Positions 9,648 through 18,311 of a DNA stretch of 64,000 bases are shown piece after piece; position 1 is the stretch's first letter; each line of letters opens with the position of its first letter. The notes beneath the pieces were generated by a model. It searched no databases. It was given only the letters and a program-made list of their open reading frames with translations, and had not been told where the DNA came from. This DNA is from Chenggangzhangella methanolivorans (GTDB taxonomy: Bacteria; Pseudomonadota; Alphaproteobacteria; Rhizobiales; Methylopilaceae). The stretch is from positions 3,598,501-3,662,500 of the forward strand of contig NZ_CP081869.1 of the NCBI RefSeq assembly GCF_019797865.1, written 5' to 3'. A program made the position numbers and the translations under genes.

Positions 9648-10751
9648 TCACTCGGCGGTTCTGGCGCGGGCGAATTTCTGGACGAGCGCGCGCTCGGAGG
9701 CGACGCCGGCCTTGCGATAGATCCGCAGCTTGACGTTCTTCACCGCGCCCTTGCTAATTTCGAGCGTCTGGGCGATGGCGCCGGTGGTGACGCCGGCCAT
9801 CACAAGATCGAAGACCGCCTTTTCGCGCGCCGTCAGGCCAGGATCCGGCTCCGCCCGGTCGGCGGCTTTGGCGCGCGGCGTGAGAACGAACATCCGGCCC
9901 GCGGGCGCGAGCGGAAAGTAGTCGTCGAAGCGCTCGACCTTGAGCGTGTGGCCGGCGAGATCGATGGAGCGCGCGTCCGTCGCCGCGGCCACGGCTTCGG
10001 CGATCGAGGCGTCGGCCGCCGTCGCTTCGCGCCAGGACGGGGTCGCGAAGATCTCGAGCCCCATCCGGTCCTGCACCAGAGTCGGGCGCGTGATCAGCTC
10101 GCTGTCGGTGACGTCGCCGGCGTAGCGCAGCCTGTCGAAGATCCGGCCGACATGCGTCTTGTGGAAGCCGTCGAGCATGGGAAACACGAGACGGCTCCGC
10201 TCGATCTCGGCCTCGGTGAAGCGGCCCTTCTCGCGCTCCAGGAACATGCCGAGCGAGGAGTGTCCGACGGTCGAGAAGAAGATCCCGAGTTCGTCCGTGA
10301 TCTTGGCCGCCGCCTTGAACAGGCGGCTGTAGGGCTGCGGATCGATCGGCCCGCCGCGCGCGCCGAAGCTTGCAAGCGAGCGCACGCCCGGCTCCTCGTA
10401 CCGTTTCCAGTGCGCCGAGAACGGATCGAGCGCCGAGCAGTTGGCGACATAGAAGTCGACGACGTCCGCCGGAACGTTGGCGGTGTAGATGACGTCCGGC
10501 GGCGCGCCGCGTGAATAGCGGATGATCCAGCTGGCGCTGTGCGGGATGGTGGCGCCGAACAGCTCGACCAGAAGCTGGTGGAACCGGTCCGTCCCGATCG
10601 ACGACGCGACCTCGCCGACCCGGCGAAACCATTCCGCCTGGCCGAGCCGGATGGGCCCGGCCACGGCGTCCGGCGAAAAATTCTCGGCTTCATCCGACTG
10701 ACGCGTCATGGGCTCTGCCCAAATTTGCGGCAGACCAACCGCCGTGCTCAC
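9648..10751 (-). CDS. LuxR-type HTH regulator with unassigned sensor domain (second of tandem pair)
   Basis: Transcription factor with a C-terminal LuxR/FixJ helix-turn-helix ('LTAREKAVFDLVMAGVTTGAIAQTLEISKGAVKNVKLRIYRKAG'). About 250 N-terminal residues form a sensor region with 'SASWIIRYSRGAPPDVIYTANV' and 'DPFSAHWKRYEEPGVRSL', motifs shared with the upstream paralogue. It is not an obvious AHL-binding or response-regulator receiver domain. GTG at 10751 overlaps the upstream stop (GTGA), indicating translational coupling; ATG at 10709 is an alternative. The pair diverges from the methylamine cluster, so control of that cluster is possible but unproven. Confidence 0.8.
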   Translation of the reverse strand: MSTAVGLPQIWAEPMTRQSDEAENFSPDAVAGPIRLGQAEWFRRVGEVASSIGTDRFHQLLVELFGATIPHSASWIIRYSRGAPPDVIYTANVPADVVDFYVANCSALDPFSAHWKRYEEPGVRSLASFGARGGPIDPQPYSRLFKAAAKITDELGIFFSTVGHSSLGMFLEREKGRFTEAEIERSRLVFPMLDGFHKTHVGRIFDRLRYAGDVTDSELITRPTLVQDRMGLEIFATPSWREATAADASIAEAVAAATDARSIDLAGHTLKVERFDDYFPLAPAGRMFVLTPRAKAADRAEPDPGLTAREKAVFDLVMAGVTTGAIAQTLEISKGAVKNVKLRIYRKAGVASERALVQKFARARTAE

Positions 10752-11797
10752 GGGTGAGCCTCATAGAGCGCCATCAATTTCGTGACCAGCGCGGCTTCGG
10801 TCGTGACGTCGGCCTTGCGGTAGATCCGCATCTTGCAGTTCTTCACCGAGCCGACCCCGAGGCCGAGCGTCTCCGCGATCTCGGCGGAGTTCCGCCCCTT
10901 CATCACGAGATCGAGGATGTCGCGCTCGCGCGGCGTGAAGATCTGCAGGACGTTCGACAGCACCGCGTCGTCGGTCGCGCCGCGCGGCCGCGGCTCTATC
11001 ACATACATGCGGCCGCCCGGCGCGAGCGGGAAATCGGCTCCGAGCGCCTCCGCCTTCAGGACGGCGTCGTCGAGCTCGACTTGGGGAAGCGGTCCGCCCC
11101 GCAGCGCGCCGAGCTGCGCGGCGAGCGCCGGATGGGCGGCGAAACGCTCGTTCCAGGCGGCGTTCGACCAGACCGGCTCGGCGGAGCGGTCCTCGATCAG
11201 CGTCGGACGGTCGATCATCGCGGTCACGTCCGCGCCGTCGTCGTAGCGCAGTTCGTTGAACATCCAGCCGAGATGCGCGCGGTAGAAGCTTTCGAGCGCC
11301 GGATACATCAGCTGCGCCCGCGCGACCTCGGCGCGCGTGAAATGACCGGAGACGCGCTCGAGAAAGAACGCGAAGCAATTGTGCGCGGTGGCGGGAAAGA
11401 TCACGCCGAGCTCGTCCTCGACCTGCGCCGCCGGCAGGAACAGCCTAGTGTAGAGCAGGTACTCGACGCTCTCGTCGCGCAGGGTCTCGAGCGTGAAGAC
11501 GCCGGGCTCGCGCGTCGCCTTCCAGCGGCGGGAGAACGGGTCCACGCCGCCGCATTCGTTCATGTAGACGTCCATCGCGTGGCTGCTGACGTTGTGGGTG
11601 TAGACGACGTCCGGCGGCGCCTCGCCCGAATAGCGGATGATCCAGACGGCGTCGCTCGGGATGCTCGCCTCCAGCAGCGCGATGAGCTCCCGGTGGAAAA
11701 ACTTGGTGCCGATCGACTGGATGACCTCGCCCGCATGCGCGAACCAGTCCGGCGCGTCGATGCGGGGCAGCGCGGACCGCGCTTCGGTCGAGATCAT
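10748..11797 (-). CDS. LuxR-type HTH regulator with unassigned sensor domain (first of tandem pair)
   Basis: About 349 residues. The C-terminus carries a LuxR HTH ('FTPRERDILDLVMKGRNSAEIAETLGLGVGSVKNCKMRIYRKADV'); the N-terminal region matches the downstream paralogue at 'VWIIRYSGEAPPDVVYTHNV' and 'DPFSRRWKATREPGVFTLE'. ATG at 11797 is preferred over an upstream GTG because the upstream extension is Arg-rich and lacks the family pattern. Its stop overlaps the next gene's GTG, so both are made from one message. The 686 bases to the divergent permease hold both promoters. The duplication with divergence suggests two related signals or a heteromeric regulator. Confidence 0.8.
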   Translation of the reverse strand: MISTEARSALPRIDAPDWFAHAGEVIQSIGTKFFHRELIALLEASIPSDAVWIIRYSGEAPPDVVYTHNVSSHAMDVYMNECGGVDPFSRRWKATREPGVFTLETLRDESVEYLLYTRLFLPAAQVEDELGVIFPATAHNCFAFFLERVSGHFTRAEVARAQLMYPALESFYRAHLGWMFNELRYDDGADVTAMIDRPTLIEDRSAEPVWSNAAWNERFAAHPALAAQLGALRGGPLPQVELDDAVLKAEALGADFPLAPGGRMYVIEPRPRGATDDAVLSNVLQIFTPRERDILDLVMKGRNSAEIAETLGLGVGSVKNCKMRIYRKADVTTEAALVTKLMALYEAHP

Positions 11798-12483
11798 GCA
11801 AGGGAACCTAAGCGTTCTCGCGCGTCGAACAAAGCCGCGATCACGCCGTCCCGCGCAAGTTTGAGAGCCGTTCCAGACCGGATTCGCGAGCGCCCCGCGA
11901 TCGATAGGCGTGCCCAATGGTGCCATTCGTCACCATTGCGTCATCAGCAAAGCGCGGGGATGCTCACTTCAAAATAAGAAAGACTCAAGGGAACGCCTAA
12001 GCTAACGCAGGCCATCCGCGTCTCCGAAAAATTTCGGAGCGCTGCGCTTCCCTGCGCCGAAGATCTCCATCCCTTGCGTCTCAAGCAACGCATCGCCGTC
12101 GCATGCTGAAAGCTTGCGTTCGGCGACGCCATGGGAGGGCTTCGCATGCGCTGCACTTGCTGCCGCAAATATCGGCGCTTCAGCCTATTTTTTATTCAGA
12201 AGAAAAACTTTTGACATGGGCGATAATTGCTGCATCATCGCGGCAAGATCGCGAAGACGCAGTCGATCCGGCCACGGACGGGCGTGTCGTCGATGCTTAC
12301 GGACTACGACGTCAGACCAATGCTTTCGAGCCGCGACGGACATCATGCCGACGCGGCGGCGAACTCTTGCGGCGCGCCGGAAACGGCTGCGGCGTTCGGG
12401 GCTCTATGCCTTGAACGCTGCGCCTGGGCGCATGCGAAAGCTCGCGGAAGCGCCATGCATCGTGACTGCAACGGGGTAACAAC
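11798..12483. promoter_or_regulatory. 686-base intergenic region with divergent promoters
   Basis: No convincing gene is seen; short open frames here have no family pattern and overlap one another. The stretch around 12170-12235 is markedly AT-rich for this genome and contains TTGACA at 12211-12216, a plausible -35 element for the rightward permease, without a clear -10. That would leave a leader of roughly 240 bases before ATG 12484. A second AT-rich patch at 11930-11985 could serve the leftward LuxR pair. No riboswitch or sigma-54 match could be supported. Confidence 0.4.
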
Positions 12484-14106
12484 ATGACAATTGCGGCCGG
12501 CGACATCAGCGTGGCGGGAGGCGAGGAGCGCCAACTCTCACGCAGCATCAACTGGACAGGCGCGTTCTGGGTGGCGAGCGGGGTGCCGCCGCTGGTCCTG
12601 TTCTCGATCGGCGGCATCGCCGGCACGACCGGCACGGTCGCGTTCGCGATCTGGGCCGCGTCGATGTTCATGGGCTTCCTGCAGTCCTTCATCTACGCCG
12701 AGATCGCGGGCCTCTTCCCGAACAAGTCGGGCGGCGCCTCGATCTACGGCGCGGCCGCGTGGGTGCGCTACGCCAAGCCCGTCGCGCCGCTTTCGGTGTG
12801 GTGCAACTGGTTCGCCTGGTCGCCGGTGCTCTCGCTCGGCACCTCGATCGCCGCCGGCTACATCCTCACCGCGATCTCGCCCGACGCGGCCTCGGCGCTG
12901 CGGACCTGGACGCTGTTCACGGGCTCGCTCGGGCCGGTGTCGTTCTCGTTCAACGCCGCCTTCTTCATCGGCGCGGCGCTGATGCTGATGACCTTCTGGA
13001 TCCAGCATCGCGGCATTCTCGACACCGCCAACACCCAGAAGTTCATCGGCCTCCTGGTCATCATCCCGCTCGCGATCGTCGGCATCGCGCCGCTGCTGCA
13101 GAACGGGGTGAACTGGGCGAACTTCACGCCCTTCGTGCCGCTCGCCGAGGCCTACAAGCCTGAGCCCGGCTCCTGGAACATCGCCGGCTGGACGCTGGTG
13201 CTCGGCGGCATGTTCATCGCCGCCTGGTCGACCTACGGCTTCGAGACCGCGGTCTGCTACACGAGCGAGTTCAAGGATCCGCGCAAGGACACGTTCAAGG
13301 CCATCTTCTTCTCGGGCCTCCTCTGCATCGGCTTCTTCGTGATCGTGCCCTTCACGTTCCAGAGCCAGCTCGGCCTGACGGGCATGCTCGAGACCCCGAT
13401 CGTTGACGGCTCGGGCGTCGCCGCCGCGCTCGCTCACATGGTCGGCGGCGGTCCGATCATCGAGAACGCGCTGGTCATGCTCATGATCCTCGCGCTGATC
13501 CTGTGCCTGATGACCGCGATGGCCGGCTCCTCGCGCACGCTCTACCAGGGCTCGGTCGACGGCTGGCTGCCGAAGTACCTCTCCTTCGTGAACCACAACG
13601 GCGCGCCCACCAACGCCATGTGGACCGACCTCGCGGTCAACTTGGTCCTGCTCGCGATCGCCTGCGCCGACGCCACCTCGTTCTTCTTCATCCTGGCGGT
13701 GTCGAACTGCGGCTACATCATCTTCAACTTCCTGAACCTGAACTCGGGCTGGATCCACCGGATCGACAACGGCCACATCGACCGCCCCTACAAGGCCCCG
13801 ACGGTCATCATCGCGATCGGCACGATCTTCGCTTTCGTCAACGCCGTGTTCATGGGCGCGGGGGCGAAGGTTTGGAATCCGATGGCGCTGTGGGCGGGCC
13901 TGATCACGGCCGCGCTCATCATCCCGGTGTTCCTGTTCCGCCACTACGTGCAGGACAAGGGCAAGTTCCCGGCCAAGATGCTCGAGGACCTCGGCGTCGG
14001 CGAGCAGAACGCGATCAGCCAGCGCAAGGCCGGGATCCTGCCTTACCTCACGCTGCTGGCGGGCGTCGCCACGGTGCTCATCGCCAACTGGGTCTTCCAG
14101 CTCTGA
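12484..14106 (+). CDS. APC-family permease, predicted methylamine/amino acid transporter
   Basis: A 540-residue integral membrane protein of the amino acid-polyamine-organocation superfamily with about 12 to 14 membrane spans. The first span region has the family pattern ('WVASGVPPLVLFSIGGIAGTTG' then 'IYAEIAGLFPNKSGGASIYGAAAW'), and later 'WSTYGFETAVCYTSEFKDPRKDTFKA'. Lying at the head of the trimethylamine/dimethylamine cluster and in the same direction, it probably imports a methylated amine or an amino acid derived from it; the family alone does not give the substrate. A strong intrinsic terminator after the gene separates its message from the demethylase genes, so it may be expressed independently. 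Confidence 0.85.
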   Translation: MTIAAGDISVAGGEERQLSRSINWTGAFWVASGVPPLVLFSIGGIAGTTGTVAFAIWAASMFMGFLQSFIYAEIAGLFPNKSGGASIYGAAAWVRYAKPVAPLSVWCNWFAWSPVLSLGTSIAAGYILTAISPDAASALRTWTLFTGSLGPVSFSFNAAFFIGAALMLMTFWIQHRGILDTANTQKFIGLLVIIPLAIVGIAPLLQNGVNWANFTPFVPLAEAYKPEPGSWNIAGWTLVLGGMFIAAWSTYGFETAVCYTSEFKDPRKDTFKAIFFSGLLCIGFFVIVPFTFQSQLGLTGMLETPIVDGSGVAAALAHMVGGGPIIENALVMLMILALILCLMTAMAGSSRTLYQGSVDGWLPKYLSFVNHNGAPTNAMWTDLAVNLVLLAIACADATSFFFILAVSNCGYIIFNFLNLNSGWIHRIDNGHIDRPYKAPTVIIAIGTIFAFVNAVFMGAGAKVWNPMALWAGLITAALIIPVFLFRHYVQDKGKFPAKMLEDLGVGEQNAISQRKAGILPYLTLLAGVATVLIANWVFQL

Positions 14107-14119
14107 CGCATCGCGTCCC

Positions 14120-14153
14120 GGCCCCGGCGCGGCGACGCGCCGGGGCCTCTTTT
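14120..14153 (+). terminator. Intrinsic terminator after the APC permease
   Basis: A perfect 12-base-pair stem (GGCCCCGGCGCG at 14120-14131 with CGCGCCGGGGCC at 14136-14147) closes a GCGA loop and is followed by TCTTTT. It begins 13 bases after the permease stop and ends 35 bases before the next gene, so the demethylase genes probably have a promoter of their own or depend on read-through. Confidence 0.85.
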
Positions 14154-14188
14154 CGCCACGCCTCGAAATAGCTGAGCAGAGAGACTTC

Positions 14189-14785
14189 GTGTCCGCCATC
14201 AAAAGCCGACCGATCTATCCCGGACTGAAGCTTGACGAGAGGGCGCGCCGCCACCTCGTCGCGGCGGAAGGCGAGGGCGCCCTCGCGGTGATCGGGACCT
14301 TCAAGGGCGAGCCCGCCGCGCTCGCCGCCACGACGCTGATCTACACGCCCGGCGGCTCCGCGGGGCAGGGCCACGAGGACGCGCTCGCGGGCCTCGGGGT
14401 CGGGACGCTGCATGTGGCGCCCACCCAGGAGACCGCCATGGTGCGGCTCAACAGTTTTCTCGCCAACGCCGTCATGGGCACGCGTCTCTACGCGGCCGGC
14501 GTCGAGGGCTTTCTCGGCAAGGTGATCGCGTCCGGCCTCGAGCACGGCGTCGACCATCAGTCGATCTATACCGAGCATCGCGGCTCGCTCGCCCGGCGCG
14601 TCCAGTGCGTCCACTGCAAGGGCGTCACCGAAGACGTGACCGCGACGCCCTTCGTCTGCTCGCATTGCGGGCTGAACCTGTTCGTGCGCGACCACTATTC
14701 GCGACGGCTCGCGGCCTTCCAGGGCGTCGTCGTGGATTGCGAGGAGCCCGGCGCTCTTCCGGCGAAAGAGGAGCTCTACCTGTGA
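14189..14785 (+). CDS. dmmA: Dimethylamine monooxygenase small (zinc-ribbon) subunit, DmmA-like
   Basis: A 198-residue protein matching the small subunit encoded with haem-dependent dimethylamine monooxygenase. The N-terminal roughly 130 residues form an alpha/beta domain ('YPGLKLDERARRHLVAAEGEGALAVIG'). The C-terminus has a zinc ribbon: CVHC near residues 140-143 and CSHC near 157-160, followed by 'GLNLFVRDHYSRRLAAFQG'. It begins with GTG and its stop overlaps the reductase GTG (GTGA). In this enzyme class the small subunit assists the catalytic haem subunit and reductase in oxidative N-demethylation of dimethylamine. Subunit lettering differs between publications, so the symbol follows the DmmA-family name for small zinc-ribbon proteins. 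Confidence 0.8.
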   Translation: MSAIKSRPIYPGLKLDERARRHLVAAEGEGALAVIGTFKGEPAALAATTLIYTPGGSAGQGHEDALAGLGVGTLHVAPTQETAMVRLNSFLANAVMGTRLYAAGVEGFLGKVIASGLEHGVDHQSIYTEHRGSLARRVQCVHCKGVTEDVTATPFVCSHCGLNLFVRDHYSRRLAAFQGVVVDCEEPGALPAKEELYL

Positions 14786-15743
14786 GCGGCGGCGTCGAAC
14801 TGAAGGTCCGGGTTGCCGAGATCGAGCAGGCGACCGACACGGTGAAGCGCTTCCGCTTCGTCTCCGTTTCCGGCGAGCCGCTGCCGACCTATTCGGCCGG
14901 TGCCCATGTCATCGTGACGATGTCGGACGACGGCCGCCGGATCAAAAACCCCTATTCGCTGATCGACCGCGCCGAGGACGGCTCGAGCTACCGGATCGGC
15001 GTGCTGCGGACGCAGGACTCCCGCGGCGGCTCTAGGTTTATGCACGAAAAGGTCGAGGTCGGAACCGAGCTCACCATCGCGATGCCGGTGAACCTGTTCC
15101 CGATCGTGCGGACGGGCCGCAAGCACATTCTGGTGGCGGGCGGCATCGGGATCACGCCGATCCACGCAATGGCGGCGGAGCTCAAGAAGCAGAGCCTCCC
15201 TACGAGATCCACTACGCCATGCGCTCGGCCGCCCACGGGGCCTTCGTCGAGGAGCTCGGGAACGCCCATGGCGACAAGCTCCGGCTCTACCGCGACGACT
15301 GCAGCGAGATCATCGAGGTGGCGAAAATCCTCGCCCACCAGCCGCTCGGCACGCATCTCAATGTGTGCGGGCCCGAGGGCATGATCGACGCGATCCTGAA
15401 AGGCGGCCGCGACGCCGGCTGGCCCGACGAGAACCTCCACGCCGAGCGCTTCCTGTCGCCGGCGGGCGGCGAGCCGTTCTCGGTCACGCTCGCGAAAGCC
15501 GGCATCACCGCGCAGGTCCGCTCCGACCAGAGCCTGCTCGAAGCGATCGAGGAGGCGGGCGTCGACGCCCCGTATCTCTGCCGCGGCGGCGCCTGCGGCC
15601 AGTGCGAGACCGTGGTGCTCGGAGCCGACGGCGAGCTCGACCACAAGGACCACTACCTCACGGACGAGGAAAAGGCCTCGGGCCGGAAGATCATGATCTG
15701 CATGTCGCGCCTGAAAGGCCGCGAACTGGTGCTCGACCTGTGA
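14782..15743 (+). CDS. dmmB: Dimethylamine monooxygenase reductase subunit, flavin/[2Fe-2S] (frameshifted)
   Basis: Delivers NAD(P)H electrons to the haem subunit. The order is flavin-binding barrel ('KNPYSLIDRAEDGSSYRIGVLR'), nucleotide-binding domain ('HILVAGGIGITPIHAMA', 'VCGPEGMIDAIL') and a C-terminal plant-type ferredoxin with 'YLCRGGACGQCETVVL' and a fourth Cys in 'MICMSR'. This is the phthalate-dioxygenase-reductase/VanB layout. A frame change near 15199 is healed by one added C, giving 'ELKKQSLPYEIHYAMRSAAHG', so the gene is probably whole in the organism. GTG at 14782 overlaps the upstream stop. A dispersed palindrome occupies the gap to the haem subunit. Confidence 0.85.
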
Positions 15744-15766
15744 GCGCGGCCTGCACGAGCCGAGCG

Positions 15767-15883
15767 CGTGCTTCGAGACGCCCGGCTCCCGCCGGGCTCC
15801 TCAGCATGAGGTCGGTTCGCGCTTTGGCATTCTCCCACGCCCCTCATGCTGAGGAGGCCCGAAGGGCCGTCTCGAAGCACGCA
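15767..15883. repeat. Dispersed palindromic repeat, family A, copy 1
   Basis: Begins gcgtgcttcgagacg and ends with the reverse complement cgtctcgaagcacgc, with internal ctcctcagcatgagg and cctcatgctgaggag arms. It can fold into a long hairpin and lies between two genes of the demethylase operon. Copies 2 to 4 are at 16986-17105, 28138-28261 and 31937-32056. Confidence 0.9.
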
Positions 15884-15918
15884 GTCGGGCTGATCCAATA
15901 CTCGAACGGAGCCGCCCG

Positions 15919-16959
15919 ATGACGATCCAGTTCAAGACCGAAACCTTCCGAGACGACTTCACCTTCTCGAACTCGCCGGAGGCGATCCGTCGCTTTCCGT
16001 TCCCGTTCGACAAGGATCATTACATGTACGCGGTCAACATCGAGCAGCACATGCCGGGGCCGATCAAGTCGGCGACCGAATTCCCGATCGACATCGACGA
16101 GCACTACGTCGCCGAGATGGCCGACCGGTCGCTGGTGCTGAAGCAGGACCCGCTGCGTTGCCAGTCGCTGCCGCACATGATCACGGCCGAATGGGACCTG
16201 CTCGAGCTCCTGATGGAGTCGATGTCGAAGCACTATCCCGAGCACTTCACCCTGACCAAGGACGGCGACCGCTGGCATTGGATCAACCGGCCGCTCGGCA
16301 TCGACCAGCAGTTCACCTTCGGCGACACGGCCACGCTGCCCTATCCGCCGATGGAATACGTCACCCGCCAGTGCCAGGGCGACTTCAACCTGATCGACCA
16401 GAGAAACGACAATCTCTGGATGGACGCGGGCATCATCACGTCCCAGGCCGACTGGTCGCTCGACTTCGACCTCGGCATGAACTTCATGGAATGGCACGCG
16501 CCGGTGCCGATCGCCCATGACATCGGGGTGTTCGACCGGGCGCTGAAGTTCCTGCTGAACCTTCAGCAGGGCCGGCCGGTGCGCCGCCTCAACTGGACGA
16601 TGACCATCAATCCGCGGCTCGATACGTCGCCGGAGAACTACCACAAGTGGGGCGTAGACCGGACGACGGTGACGCCCGAGAACGTCGGCGACAAGGTGCA
16701 TCTGCGCGTCGAGCTGCAGGCGCTGTGGCGGCTGCCGCGCTCGAACGCGATCGTGTTCTCGATCCGCTGCTACCTGATCAAGATGGAAGAGCTGGTGACG
16801 ATCCCCAAATGGGCGCGCCGCTTCCACCGCGTGCTGCGCGACCTGCCGGACCAGATCGCCGACTACAAGGGCACGACCCGCTACCGCCAGACCGTGGTCG
16901 ACTGGCTGGCCAAGCACGACGACGGCGCGCCGACCTCGCCGGGCTTTTATCCGGACTGA
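15919..16959 (+). CDS. dmmC: Haem-dependent oxidative N-demethylase catalytic subunit (DUF3445)
   Basis: A 346-residue protein of the DUF3445 family, the haem-PAS catalytic subunit of dimethylamine monooxygenase, which demethylates dimethylamine to methylamine with O2. Recognisable blocks are 'FPFPFDKDHYMYAVNIEQHM', 'DWSLDFDLGMNFMEWHAPVP', 'RPVRRLNWTMTINPRLDTSP' and 'LHLRVELQALWRLPRSNAIVFSIRCYL'-type core strands. It has no signal peptide, so it acts in the cytoplasm. Flanked by family A palindromes on both sides, inside the operon. The symbol depends on which published lettering is used; the function is the firmer part. The frame is intact. Confidence 0.85.
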   Translation: MTIQFKTETFRDDFTFSNSPEAIRRFPFPFDKDHYMYAVNIEQHMPGPIKSATEFPIDIDEHYVAEMADRSLVLKQDPLRCQSLPHMITAEWDLLELLMESMSKHYPEHFTLTKDGDRWHWINRPLGIDQQFTFGDTATLPYPPMEYVTRQCQGDFNLIDQRNDNLWMDAGIITSQADWSLDFDLGMNFMEWHAPVPIAHDIGVFDRALKFLLNLQQGRPVRRLNWTMTINPRLDTSPENYHKWGVDRTTVTPENVGDKVHLRVELQALWRLPRSNAIVFSIRCYLIKMEELVTIPKWARRFHRVLRDLPDQIADYKGTTRYRQTVVDWLAKHDDGAPTSPGFYPD

Positions 16960-16985
16960 AGGAGGCGCCTCGCTCCGACCGGACT

Positions 16986-17105
16986 GCGTGCTTCGAGACG
17001 CTTTGGCTGACGCCAAAGCTCCTCAGCATGAGGGAGGTCGGAGCTTGGCGTCCTCCCCGGTCCTCATGCCTCGAGGAGGCCCGAAGGGCCGTCTCGAAGG
17101 ACGCA
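16986..17105. repeat. Dispersed palindromic repeat, family A, copy 2
   Basis: Same boundaries as copy 1 (tgcgtgcttcgagacg to gtctcgaaggacgca), with diverged centre (gctttggctgacgccaaagc in place of the copy 1 inner stem). It lies between the haem subunit and the GcvT-like subunit genes. Confidence 0.88.
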
Positions 17106-17151
17106 CTTCCGCTGATGCAACAATAAACGTCAGACAAGAACGGACATTTCG

Positions 17152-18282
17152 ATGGGACCCGCCGACTTTCCCCGCAAGAACGCGCTCGAGAAGATCCACC
17201 TGGATCTCGGCTCAAAGCTCGACAGCGACTGGAACGGGATGCCGATCCCGCAGCATTACTCGACCTGCCCCTATGAGGAGACCGCGACCGTCCGCACGAA
17301 GGCGGGCCTGTTCGACGTCTCGGGGCTTCGCATGATCAACGTTTCGGGCGCCGACGTCGTCGCCGTGCTCAACAAGATGCTGACCTCCGACATGGCCAAG
17401 CTGAAGGCCGGCCAGTCGGCGATCTCCAACATCGTCAACGAGAACGGAAACCTGATCGACGACGTGCTGGTCTATTGCGACGGGCCGACCGAGTTCCGTC
17501 TCTCCCACGGCGGCGGCGCGCTTGAGGACGTCATCGACGGCTTCTTCGCCGGCTCGTCCTCGACCTGGGCCAAGGACGACGACGTCCACATCCTCTCGCT
17601 GCAGGGCCCGCTCGCGCTCGACATCCTGAAGCCGCACGCCGAGAAGGACATCACCGGCCTCAAGTATTTCGAGCATTCGCCCAACGTGCTGTTCGGCAAG
17701 CAAGTGCTGATCGCGCGCGGCGGCTATTCGGCCGAGCGCGGCTACGAAGTCTTCTGCTCGGCGGCCGACGCGCCGGTCATCTGGGAGAAGATCATGGAGG
17801 CCGGGAAGAGCGCCGGCATCTGCGCGGCGTCGTGGGACTGCCTCGACATCGTCCGCGTCGAGGGCGCGCTGCTGTTCTTCCCCTTCGACATGCCTCATGG
17901 CGACGAGACCCCCTGGGAGGTCGGCGCCGACTGGACCGTCGACCTGTCCAAGTCTGACTTCAACGGCAAGGCGGCGCTCGAGAAGCGCAAAAGCGACATC
18001 CGCTTCGCCAATGTCGGCGTCGAGATCGACGCCCATGAGGCGATCGAGCCCGGCGCGAAGCTCTTGAAGGACGGCAAGGACGTGGGAACGGTCAACTCGA
18101 CCACCTACAGCCGCTATCTGATGAAGTCGATCGCGCTTGCGCAGGTGACGCCGGACCTGACGGCGATCGGAACCGCGTTTACGGTGAAGTCCGAGAAGGG
18201 CGAGTTCTCCGCCCATGTCGTGCGGACGCCGTTCTACGACCCGCACCGCCTGCGCACGCACCCGCTCGAAGAGCGCGCCTGA
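17152..18282 (+). CDS. dmmD: GcvT-like folate-binding subunit of dimethylamine monooxygenase
   Basis: A 376-residue aminomethyltransferase-family protein: folate-binding domain (about residues 40-270, with '[30 protein letters not shown]' and '[26 protein letters not shown]') and C-terminal barrel (about 285-370). With the haem, reductase and small subunit genes it makes the four-gene dimethylamine demethylase set; the folate domain is thought to trap the formaldehyde released as methylene-tetrahydrofolate. It is separated from the haem gene by a family A repeat and followed after 29 bases by tmm. A stand-alone GcvT of the glycine cleavage system is less likely because no gcvH or gcvP is nearby. 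Confidence 0.82.
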   Translation: MGPADFPRKNALEKIHLDLGSKLDSDWNGMPIPQHYSTCPYEETATVRTKAGLFDVSGLRMINVSGADVVAVLNKMLTSDMAKLKAGQSAISNIVNENGNLIDDVLVYCDGPTEFRLSHGGGALEDVIDGFFAGSSSTWAKDDDVHILSLQGPLALDILKPHAEKDITGLKYFEHSPNVLFGKQVLIARGGYSAERGYEVFCSAADAPVIWEKIMEAGKSAGICAASWDCLDIVRVEGALLFFPFDMPHGDETPWEVGADWTVDLSKSDFNGKAALEKRKSDIRFANVGVEIDAHEAIEPGAKLLKDGKDVGTVNSTTYSRYLMKSIALAQVTPDLTAIGTAFTVKSEKGEFSAHVVRTPFYDPHRLRTHPLEERA

Positions 18283-18311
18283 CGCTCGCCGTTCAGTTCA
18301 AGGAGGATGTC

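Noticed and set aside
9648..11797. Acyl-homoserine-lactone quorum-sensing receptors
   Set aside because: The HTH is LuxR-type but the N-terminal motifs are not the Trp/Tyr/Asp pattern of AHL-binding domains that I can recognise, and no luxI-like gene is present.
12217..12233. Sigma-54 promoter (TGG...TTGC) before the permease
   Set aside because: The GG and GC pairs are 9 bases apart in place of the required 10, and no enhancer-binding protein is encoded nearby.
12103..12479. Small open frames ahead of the APC permease
   Set aside because: Three overlapping short frames, none with a ribosome binding site, hydrophobic pattern or family similarity.
12538..14202. Long minus-strand open frame opposite the APC permease
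   Set aside because: Composition is Arg/Glu/Asp-rich without motifs, and it fully overlaps a well-supported transporter.
17152..18282. Glycine cleavage T protein
   Set aside because: No gcvH or gcvP is nearby and the gene is embedded in the dimethylamine demethylase operon, where a GcvT-like subunit is expected.
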